From positions 1 through 21,237 of the forward strand of contig JAHLFQ010000074.1 of the NCBI GenBank assembly GCA_018883705.1: a stretch of DNA of 21,237 nucleotides. Direction: 5' to 3'. The stretch is from Candidatus Cellulosilyticum pullistercoris (GTDB lineage Bacteria; Bacillota; Clostridia; Lachnospirales; Cellulosilyticaceae). Position numbers and translations under genes: made by a program. The notes below the pieces were generated by a model that was given only the letters and a program-made list of their open reading frames with translations, did not search any database and was not told where the DNA came from. Of the stretch, positions 5,818-14,063 are shown in pieces (position 1 is the first letter of the stretch; every line of letters starts with the position of its first letter).

Positions 5818-7482
5818 TTATTCTAAAATAAGTTGATCAATAGCTGCACCCGGTGCCACCATTGGTAAAACTTTTTCATCTATCCCTATAAAGCAATTGA
5901 GTACAGCCGGCTTACCACGTCTTAATGCTTCATCAAAGGCTTCATTAAACTCTTCCTGTGTTCGAATATCATAGCCTTTGACCCCATAAGCTTCTGCTAG
6001 AAGTTTAAAATCAGGCCCTCTATCTAGTGTGGACTCTGAATAGTGCTGCTCATAAAAAGCAGTTTGCCACTGTCTAACCATACCTAAGGTTGTGTTATTC
6101 ATTACTATAATAATAACAGGTACATCGTAATGTGAAATAGTAGCTAGTTCATTGCAGTTCATACGGAAAGAACCATCTCCTGCGATATGAATCACTTGCT
6201 TTTCTGGCTCCCCAATTTGAGCGCCTATACTTGCACCTGTACCATAACCCATTGTCCCTAAGCCACCTGAGCTAATATAAGTACGAGGCTTTGTATAATT
6301 AAAGAACTGTGCTGCCCACATTTGATGCTGTCCAACTTCTGTTGTAATGATTGCTTTTCCTCCTGTTTGGTCATAAATGTTTCTCATAATATATTGCGGA
6401 CTTAAATGCTCACCACTTTGATAATCATACTTAAATTCATCTTTCCAAGCCTTAATTTGTGCATTCCACTTAGGATGTTCTACTTTAGAAACAAGTGGTA
6501 GAAGCTTATTTAAAATAGCTTTCACATCTCCTACAACAGACGCACCAACAGGTACATTTTTACCAATTTCAGCTGGGTCCACATCAATATGAATAATGGT
6601 TGCATGTGGTGCAAATTGCGTCACATCACTAATGACACGGTCGCTAAATCTTGCGCCTAATGCAATAAGGAGGTCACAGTTTGTAAAGCCAAGATTAGAA
6701 GCTTTACTACCATGCATCCCTACCATACCTGTAGAAAGTCTATGGGTTTCAGGGAAACTTCCAAGTCCCATAAGAGATGTAGCTACTGGTGCATCAATTT
6801 TTTCTGCTAGTTGAAGCACTTCTTTATACGCACCACTAATAATTGTCCCTCCACCACTATAAATCATTGGCTTTTCTGATGTTTTAATCAGGTCAGCTAC
6901 CACTTCAAGATCATGATTACAAATTGTTTCTATCTGTGGTGTAATCATTTTGGGCATTTGATATTCATACTCGCAAAGTGCTGCTGTTACATCTTTAGGA
7001 ATATCTACAAGTACAGGCCCTGGTCTACCACTTTGTGCAATATAAAAGGCTTCTCTTAAAGTAGGTGCTAAATCTTTTACCTCTTTAACGATATAGTTGT
7101 GCTTTGTAATACACATCGTGATCCCCGTGATATCTACTTCTTGAAAACTATCTTTTCCTATAAGTGAATTAGGCACTTGACCTGTAATAGCCACCATAGG
7201 TACAGAGTCCATATAAGCTGTCGCAATACCTGTTACAAGGTTTGTTGCTCCCGGTCCTGATGTTGCAATACATACACCCACTTTTCCTGTTGCTCTTGCA
7301 TAACCATCAGCTGCATGAGAAGCACCTTGCTCATGAGCTGTTAAGATATGCGTGATGCGATCACTATTTTTATATAAAGCATCATAAATATTAAGAGCCT
7401 GACCACCTGGATAGCCAAATACAGTATCTACGCCTTGTTCTACTAAACATTCAATCAGTATTTGTGCGCCATTAATTTTCAT
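5818..7482 (-). CDS. ilvB: Acetolactate synthase large (catalytic) subunit, canonical copy
   Basis: 554 residues. A ThDP/FAD enzyme that joins two pyruvates to 2-acetolactate, or pyruvate and 2-oxobutyrate to 2-aceto-2-hydroxybutyrate: the first common step of Val/Leu/Ile synthesis. Visible residues are YPGGQ (24-28), catalytic Glu51 in AHEQGA, FQEVDITG (113-120), Lys163 in DIPKDV, Met256 in GMHG, GARFSDR (276-282), and the ThDP/Mg motif GDGSF (435-439). Trp472 in GMVRQWQ is the residue that favours 2-oxobutyrate in known enzymes. It is the last gene of the operon, 10 bases after ilvD; the ilvD stop TAG overlaps its AGGAGG, implying coupling. It has no small subunit of its own nearby; IlvN is encoded next to the other large-subunit copy at the operon front. 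Confidence 0.96.
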   Translation of the reverse strand: MKINGAQILIECLVEQGVDTVFGYPGGQALNIYDALYKNSDRITHILTAHEQGASHAADGYARATGKVGVCIATSGPGATNLVTGIATAYMDSVPMVAITGQVPNSLIGKDSFQEVDITGITMCITKHNYIVKEVKDLAPTLREAFYIAQSGRPGPVLVDIPKDVTAALCEYEYQMPKMITPQIETICNHDLEVVADLIKTSEKPMIYSGGGTIISGAYKEVLQLAEKIDAPVATSLMGLGSFPETHRLSTGMVGMHGSKASNLGFTNCDLLIALGARFSDRVISDVTQFAPHATIIHIDVDPAEIGKNVPVGASVVGDVKAILNKLLPLVSKVEHPKWNAQIKAWKDEFKYDYQSGEHLSPQYIMRNIYDQTGGKAIITTEVGQHQMWAAQFFNYTKPRTYISSGGLGTMGYGTGASIGAQIGEPEKQVIHIAGDGSFRMNCNELATISHYDVPVIIIVMNNTTLGMVRQWQTAFYEQHYSESTLDRGPDFKLLAEAYGVKGYDIRTQEEFNEAFDEALRRGKPAVLNCFIGIDEKVLPMVAPGAAIDQLILE

Positions 7483-7492
7483 CTTCTACCTC

Positions 7493-9154
7493 CTATGCTT
7501 TAAAGATAGCACCTGTATTAGCAGAAGAAACGAGCTTTGCATAACGTGCTAAATAACCTGTTTTTACTTTTGGTTCTGGTTTTACCCAAGCTGCTCTTCT
7601 TTGTGCAATGACTTCATCATCTACATCTAAGCTGATGGTACAAGCATCCATATCAATACTAATTAAATCACCATCTTCGACAAGAGCAATGAGTCCCCCT
7701 TCAGCTGCCTCTGGAGAAACATGACCAATGCAAGCTCCTCTTGTAGCACCTGAAAAACGTCCATCTGTAATAAGAGCCACATCTTTATCAAGCCCCATAC
7801 CTGCAAGACATGCTGTTGGCTCAAGCATTTCTCTCATACCTGGTCCACCTTTTGGTCCTTCATAGCGAATGACAACGACATCACCTTTTTCGATTTTTCC
7901 ACCTAAGATTGCTGCTGTCGCTTCTTCTTCACTATTAAAAACTTTAGCCTTACCTGTATTAACAAGCATTTCTTTTGCAACTGCAGAACGCTTAACAACA
8001 CAAGTATTTTCTGCAAGATTTCCTTTAAGAACAGCAATTCCACCTGTTGCTGAATAAGGATTTTCAATTGGACGAATGACTTCTGGATTTTTATTAGTTA
8101 CCTTTTCTAAATTCTCAGCAATCGTTTTACCTGTTACAGTCATAAGAGAGGTATCTAAAAGACCTTTCTTAGTTAACTCTTTCATAACAGCTGCTACACC
8201 ACCTGCAAAGTGAAGATCCTCCATATGGTGATGACCTGCTGGTGCAAGATGACAAAGATTTGGCGTATGTGAACTAATTTCATTAGCCATATCCAGATTA
8301 ATATGTACCCCTGCCTCATGTGCAATAGCTGGAAGGTGAAGCATAGTGTTCGTACTACATCCAAGTGCCATATCTACCGTTAATGAATTATGGAATGCTT
8401 TCTCATTTAAGATGTCACAAATCTTTATATCTTTCTTAAGCATATCCATTACAGCGATTCCTGTATATTTAGCAAGACGAATTCGATCTGCAAAAACAGC
8501 TGGTGTGGCACCATTTCCTGGAAGTGCAATCCCTAAAACTTCACACATACAGTTCATACTGTTGGCCGTATACATACCTGAACAGGAGCCACATCCTGGG
8601 CAAGCATGGTCTTCATACTCTTTTAATTCCTCTTCTGTAATCTTTCCTGCCTTATAGGCACCTACAGCTTCAAATGTCACTGAAAGATTTGCTTTTTTAC
8701 CATTCACCATTCCTGCAAGCATTGGTCCACCACTTACAAGTGCTGTAGGAAGATTCATTCTGGCGGCTCCCATAAGCATACCTGGCACGATTTTATCACA
8801 GTTTGGTACAAGTACCATAGCATCAAAGGCATGTGCTGCTGTCATACATTCAATAGAATCTGCAATAAGTTCTCTAGTTACTAGTGAATACTTCATTCCC
8901 GCATGACCCATTGAAATCCCATCACATACACCAATAGCTGGTATTTCAATAGGTGTTCCACCTGCAATACGAATACCTGTTTTAACAGCTTCTGAAATTT
9001 TATCAAGATGTGAATGACCTGGTACAATTTCACTTTTAGCTGTCACAACTGCTACTAATGGTTTTTCAATTTCTTCATCGATATACCCCATTGCTTTAAA
9101 TAATGAACGGTGTGGCACCCTTTGTGGTCCCACCTTTACGCAATCACTTTTCAT
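7493..9154 (-). CDS. ilvD: Dihydroxyacid dehydratase
   Basis: 553 residues, the usual length. It dehydrates 2,3-dihydroxy-isovalerate and 2,3-dihydroxy-3-methylvalerate to the 2-oxo acids and needs an Fe-S cluster plus Mg2+. Cluster-region motifs are PNCDKIVPGM (117-126) with Cys119 and the cysteine-rich CPGCGSCSGMYTANSM (185-200). At residues 44-49 it reads VPGHSH, with Gly where the [2Fe-2S] plant-type enzymes have a cysteine. This resembles E. coli IlvD and suggests an oxygen-labile [4Fe-4S] form (inference). Near the C-terminus GRFSGATRG is the expected conserved motif. The preceding gene is ilvE (69-base gap) and the following one ilvB (10-base gap). Cluster supply could come from the NifS/NifU genes in the same window. 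Confidence 0.97.
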   Translation of the reverse strand: MKSDCVKVGPQRVPHRSLFKAMGYIDEEIEKPLVAVVTAKSEIVPGHSHLDKISEAVKTGIRIAGGTPIEIPAIGVCDGISMGHAGMKYSLVTRELIADSIECMTAAHAFDAMVLVPNCDKIVPGMLMGAARMNLPTALVSGGPMLAGMVNGKKANLSVTFEAVGAYKAGKITEEELKEYEDHACPGCGSCSGMYTANSMNCMCEVLGIALPGNGATPAVFADRIRLAKYTGIAVMDMLKKDIKICDILNEKAFHNSLTVDMALGCSTNTMLHLPAIAHEAGVHINLDMANEISSHTPNLCHLAPAGHHHMEDLHFAGGVAAVMKELTKKGLLDTSLMTVTGKTIAENLEKVTNKNPEVIRPIENPYSATGGIAVLKGNLAENTCVVKRSAVAKEMLVNTGKAKVFNSEEEATAAILGGKIEKGDVVVIRYEGPKGGPGMREMLEPTACLAGMGLDKDVALITDGRFSGATRGACIGHVSPEAAEGGLIALVEDGDLISIDMDACTISLDVDDEVIAQRRAAWVKPEPKVKTGYLARYAKLVSSANTGAIFKA

Positions 9155-9223
9155 AGTCTACTCCCTCATTTCTTCAGTCTATTATTTGTCTATACTCCCA
9201 ATGAACACTTATTATCTAAAGTC

Positions 9224-10102
9224 CTACTTGAAGATTTCTGTTCCATTAGCATTTGCAAATTCTTTAAATGCTTTAAGTATTGCCTTTGTCATAGGTCCTG
9301 CATGACCTGTTCCAATCACTCTACCATCAACCATACTTACTGGAATCGCTTCTGCTGCAGTACCTGTTAAGAAACATTCATCTGCATTATAAACATTAAA
9401 TAATGTAAACTCTTTTTCTACCACTTCATAACCAAGACCTCTTGCTACTTCCATAGCAGTTTTTCTTGTAATACCATCTAGAATCCCTATGTAAACTGGA
9501 GGAGTGTAAACAACGCCATCTTTAATAATAAAGATATTGTCTCCAGTTGCTTCAGCAACAACGCCATCATGATTAAGCATTAAAGCTTCTGGAACTCCTG
9601 CACGATTTGCTTCCATTTTAGCTAAAATATTATTTAAATAGTTAAGTGATTTAATCTGTGGATCTACGATAGTTGCTTTATTACGTCTTTGAACAGATGT
9701 GATAATAGGCATTCCTTTCTCATACATTTCTTCAGGATACATGGTAATATCTGCTGCAATACAAAATACAGAAGGCTTAGCACAGTTGAGTGGATTAAGT
9801 CCAAGGTCTCCTTTACCTCTAGTTACAACTAGGCGGATATAGCCATCACGAAGGTTATTTCGTCTACAAGTTTCAAGAAGAACTTCTGTCATCTCTTCTT
9901 TTGTAAGAGGAATCTCAAGCATGATAGCTTTTGCTGCTGCATAAAGCCTATCAATATGGTCTTCACATCTAAAGATACGACCATTGTAAGCTCTAATGCC
10001 CTCAAAAACACCATCTCCATATAATACGCCATGATCAAATACAGATACCTTTGCATCTTCTTCATTTACATATTGTCCATCTAAATAAATAATTCTACTC
10101 AT
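9224..10102 (-). CDS. ilvE: Branched-chain amino acid aminotransferase
   Basis: 292 residues from the ATG at 10102. An in-frame ATG at 10126 lacks a ribosome binding site, whereas AAGGA precedes the chosen one by about 9 bases, giving the usual start MSRIIYLDGQ. A fold-type IV PLP enzyme that transfers the amino group from glutamate to the 2-oxo acids of Val, Leu and Ile, completing all three pathways. Visible are FDHGVLYGDGVFEGIR (22-37), the PLP lysine Lys151 in IKSLNYLNN, EATGDNIF (184-191) and the phosphate-binding GTAAEAIPV (247-255). D-amino acid transaminases share the fold, but this motif set and the context favour IlvE. It lies between leuB and ilvD with about 70-base gaps on each side and no obvious internal promoter. 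Confidence 0.95.
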   Translation of the reverse strand: MSRIIYLDGQYVNEEDAKVSVFDHGVLYGDGVFEGIRAYNGRIFRCEDHIDRLYAAAKAIMLEIPLTKEEMTEVLLETCRRNNLRDGYIRLVVTRGKGDLGLNPLNCAKPSVFCIAADITMYPEEMYEKGMPIITSVQRRNKATIVDPQIKSLNYLNNILAKMEANRAGVPEALMLNHDGVVAEATGDNIFIIKDGVVYTPPVYIGILDGITRKTAMEVARGLGYEVVEKEFTLFNVYNADECFLTGTAAEAIPVSMVDGRVIGTGHAGPMTKAILKAFKEFANANGTEIFK

Positions 10103-10172
10103 TTTATCGCTTCCTTTTTTATTCATATCATTTTTTGTTTTTAATCATTACCATTATTTATATACTTTTATT

Positions 10173-11255
10173 TTACTTAATATGATTTACAACTAAGTTA
10201 CCCATTTCTACCGTACCTACTTGCTTCATGCCCTCACTCATAATGTCTCCTGTACGATACCCTGCATCTAATACCTTCATCACCGCTTCTTCAATAGCTT
10301 TTGCTTCTGTTTCTAAGTTTAATGAATAACGGAGCATCATGGCTGCTGAAAGAATGGTTGCAAGTGGATTGGCCTTGTTTTGTCCTGCAATATCTGGTGC
10401 ACTTCCATGACTTGGTTCATAAAGCCCCAAGCTTCCTTCTCCAAGAGAAGCTGAAGATAACATGCCAATAGATCCTGTAATAATACTTGCCTCATCGGAC
10501 AAAATATCTCCAAAGATATTAGAAGTAATGATGACATCAAATTGCTTTGGATTGACTACAAGCTGCATGGCGGCATTATCTACGTACATAAAAGAATACT
10601 CAACTTCTGGATAGTCTTTTGCCACACGATTAACAACAACTCTCCAAAGTCTAGAAGATTCTAACACATTCGCTTTATCTACTACACAAACCTTCTTACC
10701 GCGTTTCATGGCCGCATTAAAACCTACTCGCACGATACGTTCAATTTCAGCTACTGTATACTTTTCTAAGTCAGAAGCATAAGTTTTGCTATCATCTTCT
10801 TCACAAACTACTTTATTTTTCTCTCCAAAGTAAATACCACTTGTAAGCTCTCTAACAATTAAAATATCAAGACCATCACCCACAATTTCCTCTTTAAGAG
10901 GTGTGGCATGTTTAAGTTGTGGATATAAAATAGCTGGACGAAGATTTGCAAAAAGCTTTAAGGCGCCACGAATCCCTAGAAGTCCTTTTTCTGGACGGTC
11001 TCCATTAGGAAGGTTATCCCATTTCGGACCTCCTACTGCACCAAGAAGGACTGCATCTGCTTTTAAACACGCATCAATTGTTTCTTGTGGCAATGAGGAA
11101 CCTACTTTATCAATGGCGCATCCTCCCATTAACTTTTCATCATATGTAAATGTATGTCCATAAACCTCGGCAACTTTATCTAAAACTTTAACGGCTTCCT
11201 TAACAATATCTGGGCCAATTCCATCTCCTGGAAGAGTTACAATTCTATACTCCAT
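10173..11255 (-). CDS. leuB: 3-isopropylmalate dehydrogenase
   Basis: 360 residues from the ATG at 11255. The ATG two codons upstream (11261) abuts the AGAAGGG and is therefore less likely. It oxidises and decarboxylates 3-isopropylmalate with NAD+ to 2-oxoisocaproate. Visible are LPGDGIGPDIV (8-18), RELTSGIYFG (135-144) with the catalytic Tyr142, VDKANVL (192-198) with Lys194, NIFGDILSDEAS (246-257) holding the Mg2+ aspartates, and the NAD-site signature EPSHGSAPDIAG (280-291). The length and RELTSGIYFG motif favour LeuB over isocitrate dehydrogenase. It is separated from leuD by a membrane-protein gene, which breaks the usual leuACDB block. Confidence 0.97.
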   Translation of the reverse strand: MEYRIVTLPGDGIGPDIVKEAVKVLDKVAEVYGHTFTYDEKLMGGCAIDKVGSSLPQETIDACLKADAVLLGAVGGPKWDNLPNGDRPEKGLLGIRGALKLFANLRPAILYPQLKHATPLKEEIVGDGLDILIVRELTSGIYFGEKNKVVCEEDDSKTYASDLEKYTVAEIERIVRVGFNAAMKRGKKVCVVDKANVLESSRLWRVVVNRVAKDYPEVEYSFMYVDNAAMQLVVNPKQFDVIITSNIFGDILSDEASIITGSIGMLSSASLGEGSLGLYEPSHGSAPDIAGQNKANPLATILSAAMMLRYSLNLETEAKAIEEAVMKVLDAGYRTGDIMSEGMKQVGTVEMGNLVVNHIK

Positions 11256-11327
11256 TACCATCCCTTCTTTCTTTTTTATGATTTAATCTTTGTTCTATAA
11301 ATTACTATTACTCACATGCTTTTCATC

Positions 11328-12098
11328 CTATATCCTTACCCACACTGTAGCTAGGAATATCATAAACATCATACTACCTATGACGACTACTATTCCTAAA
11401 CTTGCTAAAATCATCAAAATAAGCTTTAATAGACTCTCTCTACTCCTTAACTTATAGCGTTTTGTTAAAAGAAAATAATAAATAACTTCTATCCATATCC
11501 AAGCCAAAATTCCTAATAAACTAATAGAAGTAATTTGATCTACATAAGCATTTAAATGAATCACCAAAAAATTAGGAACTAAGCTCGAAATAAGGTTTAT
11601 AATTGTTGTTAGTATGTAATTACTCAAAAAAACAATACGAAATACTTGTTTTCCTTCTTGATAGTCTAGATTAATGCCTCCTATGTATCTAAAAAGTAGA
11701 GTTCTAAATCCTACAAAGAACCAGCTCCCAATCCAAACACCTAGTAGGCTAGTAAATACACCGAGCACTCCGCTTAAAATACCTCTTATCCCCTGTGTTA
11801 TGATAGGCATTATAACACCTATCATTCCAGCTACACCAAAGAGCCATCTCCTATAGTCTTCACTCTCATAACGAGTAATCTTTCCTGCTTCTATCACTTG
11901 ACTTGGATGAATAATCGTTTCTATTGCTAATTTAATAGCCGACTCATACCCAGTAATTTCTTCTGTTTTTGTATCAAATGAATCGCCATCATCATCTATT
12001 TTTTGTAATAAACGATTCATAATAAACGTAGCTATACCCAAGAGGATTATGGGCACTACAAATACCCCAATAAATAGTCCCCAAAATGCAACTCCCAT
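11328..12098 (-). CDS. Polytopic membrane protein of unknown function, possibly Yip1-like
   Basis: 256 residues, start supported by GGGGAGGTAGGTT before the ATG. I do not recognise it with certainty. Six hydrophobic segments are visible near residues 4-27, 84-101, 109-132, 152-177, 190-212 and 223-253. The first is followed by a soluble stretch (about 30-83) that is acidic at first (KIDDDGDSFDTKTEE). The layout of a short soluble lead (IIHPSQVIEAGKI) followed by about five helices with a RYIGG turn recalls Yip1-domain proteins, but this is a weak resemblance. It lies inside the operon, 40 bases after leuD and 72 before leuB, on the same strand, so it should be cotranscribed and under T-box control. 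Possible roles (branched-chain amino acid export or uptake, or an unrelated insertion) are speculation; no transporter motif is seen. Confidence 0.75.
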   Translation of the reverse strand: MGVAFWGLFIGVFVVPIILLGIATFIMNRLLQKIDDDGDSFDTKTEEITGYESAIKLAIETIIHPSQVIEAGKITRYESEDYRRWLFGVAGMIGVIMPIITQGIRGILSGVLGVFTSLLGVWIGSWFFVGFRTLLFRYIGGINLDYQEGKQVFRIVFLSNYILTTIINLISSLVPNFLVIHLNAYVDQITSISLLGILAWIWIEVIYYFLLTKRYKLRSRESLLKLILMILASLGIVVVIGSMMFMIFLATVWVRI

Positions 12099-12138
12099 AA
12101 CCTACCTCCCCATATGCTCTAACCTATATTCACATCGC

Positions 12139-12627
12139 TTAGACTTGAGCTTTAATTTTACTAACTAAACCACCTTGTTTAATAATATCTTGCATAAATG
12201 TTGGGAAAGGTTGTGCCTTATATGTCTCCCCTTTTGTTATATTAGTAATCACACCTGTGTCAAAATTAATTTCTACTTCATCCCCTTTTTTAATTCCATC
12301 TGCAGCCGCTTCACATTCTAAGATTGGAAGTCCAATATTAATGGCATTGCGATAGAAAATACGTGCAAAGGTTCTAGCAATGACACAAGATACCCCTGCT
12401 TCTTTAATTGCAAGTGGTGCATGCTCACGTGATGATCCACAACCAAAGTTCTTATCTGCTACAATAATGTCTCCCTTTTTAACTTCTTTTACAAAGTTTG
12501 CATCAATGTCTTCCATACAATGAGCAGCAAGTTCTTTTCCATTTGATGTATTTAAATAACGTGCTGGAATAATAACATCTGTATCTACATTATCTCCATA
12601 ACGAAATACGGTCCCTTTTGCATTCAT
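12139..12627 (-). CDS. leuD: 3-isopropylmalate dehydratase small subunit
   Basis: 162 residues, typical of the short LeuD of Clostridia and archaea. With LeuC it isomerises 2-isopropylmalate to 3-isopropylmalate. Visible are the N-terminal GDNVDTDVIIPARYL (11-25) and NFGCGSSREHAP (60-71), the signatures of the swivelling aconitase domain, plus ARTFARIFYRNAINIGLP further on. AAGGAGG lies 9 bases upstream of the ATG. A 144-base gap separates it from leuC, much longer than the other early gaps in this operon. Homoaconitase small subunits look similar; the leuA and leuB neighbours decide in favour of leucine synthesis. Confidence 0.96.
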   Translation of the reverse strand: MNAKGTVFRYGDNVDTDVIIPARYLNTSNGKELAAHCMEDIDANFVKEVKKGDIIVADKNFGCGSSREHAPLAIKEAGVSCVIARTFARIFYRNAINIGLPILECEAAADGIKKGDEVEINFDTGVITNITKGETYKAQPFPTFMQDIIKQGGLVSKIKAQV

Positions 12628-12681
12628 GTATTTATGCCTCCTTTTATTTCTTTACCATTTAACTTCAAACCTTTTTAACTG

Positions 12682-12695
12682 ACCTTCCCCAAGGT
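12682..12695 (-). other. Small hairpin in the leuC-leuD gap
   Basis: ACCTT and AAGGT pair around a GGGG loop on the minus strand (plus-strand loop CCCC, 12687-12690). It lies within the 144-base gap between leuC and leuD. No U-run follows, so it is not a terminator. It may be an mRNA processing or stability element, or chance. Confidence 0.3.
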
Positions 12696-12771
12696 ACTCC
12701 CGTTCTACATCTGCTTACATCTTCCCATATCTATTTTCATTTATATATACTAAATCTGCTCTTTTATCATC

Positions 12772-14037
12772 CTATAAAGTTTCAGGATTTGTAATATAAC
12801 CAGTTACTGCTGATGCAGCTGCTACAGCTGGACTTGCAAGGTAAACTTCTGATTCTACATGTCCCATACGTCCAACAAAGTTACGGTTTGTGGTAGAAAC
12901 AGCTCTTTCTCCTGCGGCTAAAATCCCCATATGTCCACCTAAGCATGGACCACATGTTGAAGTACTAAATACTGCACCTGCTTCAATTAAATCCTTTACA
13001 ATCCCTTCTTCAAGTGCTTGTAAATAAATTTTTTGTGTCCCCGGAAAGACAATACAACGTACTGTAGAATGCACTTTTTTACCTTTTAAGATATCTCTAG
13101 CCATACGAAGGTCTTCCATACGACCATTTGTACATGAACCGATTACAACTTGATCGATTTTAACTTCTGTAACACCTTCTTCATCAACTGTTTTTGTATT
13201 CTCTGGAAGATGAGGAAATGCAACAGTTGGGCGAATCTTAGATAAATCAATCTCATACACTGCATCATACTCAGCATCTTCATCTGCTTCATAAACCGTA
13301 TAAGGTTTCGTGCTGTGTTCTTTAACGAATTCAAGTGTTTTCTCATCCACTGGAAAGATCCCATTTTTTGCTCCAGCTTCAATAGCCATATTGGCCATAG
13401 CAAGACGAGAATCCATAGATAGATTAGCAATTCCATCTCCTACAAATTCCATTGATTTATAAAGCGCGCCATCTACACCAATCATACCAATAATATGTAA
13501 AATAATATCTTTACCCGTTACGTATTTTGTAGGGGCACCTGTTAAAACAAATTTAAGTGCAGAAGGCACTTTAAACCAAGCCTTCCCCGTTGCCATACCA
13601 GCTGCCATATCTGTACTACCAATTCCTGTAGAAAATGCACCAAGTGCGCCATAAGTACATGTATGTGAATCTGCGCCAATAATAACATCGCCTGGGACTG
13701 CTAAACCTTTTTCTGGAATAAGTGCATGTTCAATACCCATTTGTCCTACTTCAAAGTAGTTTTCAATCTCTTGACTATTAGCAAACTCACGTAGGAATTT
13801 GCACTGCTCTGCTGCTTTAATATCTTTATTAGGTGTAAAATGGTCTGGCACTAATGCAATTTTGCTTTTATTAAAAACACAGTCACATCCAATTTTATTA
13901 AATTCCTTAATCGCCACAGGTGAAGTAATATCATTCCCTAGTACGAGGTCAAGATTAGCCTCTATTAATTGTCCTGCTACTACTTTCTCAAGCCCAGCAT
14001 GTGCTGCTAATATTTTCTGTGTCATGGTCATTCCCAT
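12772..14037 (-). CDS. leuC: 3-isopropylmalate dehydratase large subunit
   Basis: 421 residues, the length of the clostridial/archaeal type. The catalytic aconitase-family subunit; binds a [4Fe-4S] cluster and acts with LeuD. The three cluster cysteines are visible: Cys302 in IGSCTNGR, Cys362 and Cys365 in STCGPCLGG. PGDVIIGADSHTCTYGALG (115-133) is the other family signature. AAGGAG is 10 bases upstream of the ATG, which itself follows the leuA stop by 26 bases. It is one of two Fe-S enzymes of the operon, along with IlvD, and thus a probable client of the NifS/NifU system at 2164-3882. Confidence 0.97.
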   Translation of the reverse strand: MGMTMTQKILAAHAGLEKVVAGQLIEANLDLVLGNDITSPVAIKEFNKIGCDCVFNKSKIALVPDHFTPNKDIKAAEQCKFLREFANSQEIENYFEVGQMGIEHALIPEKGLAVPGDVIIGADSHTCTYGALGAFSTGIGSTDMAAGMATGKAWFKVPSALKFVLTGAPTKYVTGKDIILHIIGMIGVDGALYKSMEFVGDGIANLSMDSRLAMANMAIEAGAKNGIFPVDEKTLEFVKEHSTKPYTVYEADEDAEYDAVYEIDLSKIRPTVAFPHLPENTKTVDEEGVTEVKIDQVVIGSCTNGRMEDLRMARDILKGKKVHSTVRCIVFPGTQKIYLQALEEGIVKDLIEAGAVFSTSTCGPCLGGHMGILAAGERAVSTTNRNFVGRMGHVESEVYLASPAVAAASAVTGYITNPETL

Positions 14038-14063
14038 TTGATTTCATCTCCTTTATATACTTG

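Noticed and set aside
13143..13436. 97-codon minus-strand frame within leuC
   Set aside because: It is out of frame with leuC, whose cluster cysteines and catalytic motifs are intact; a shadow frame.
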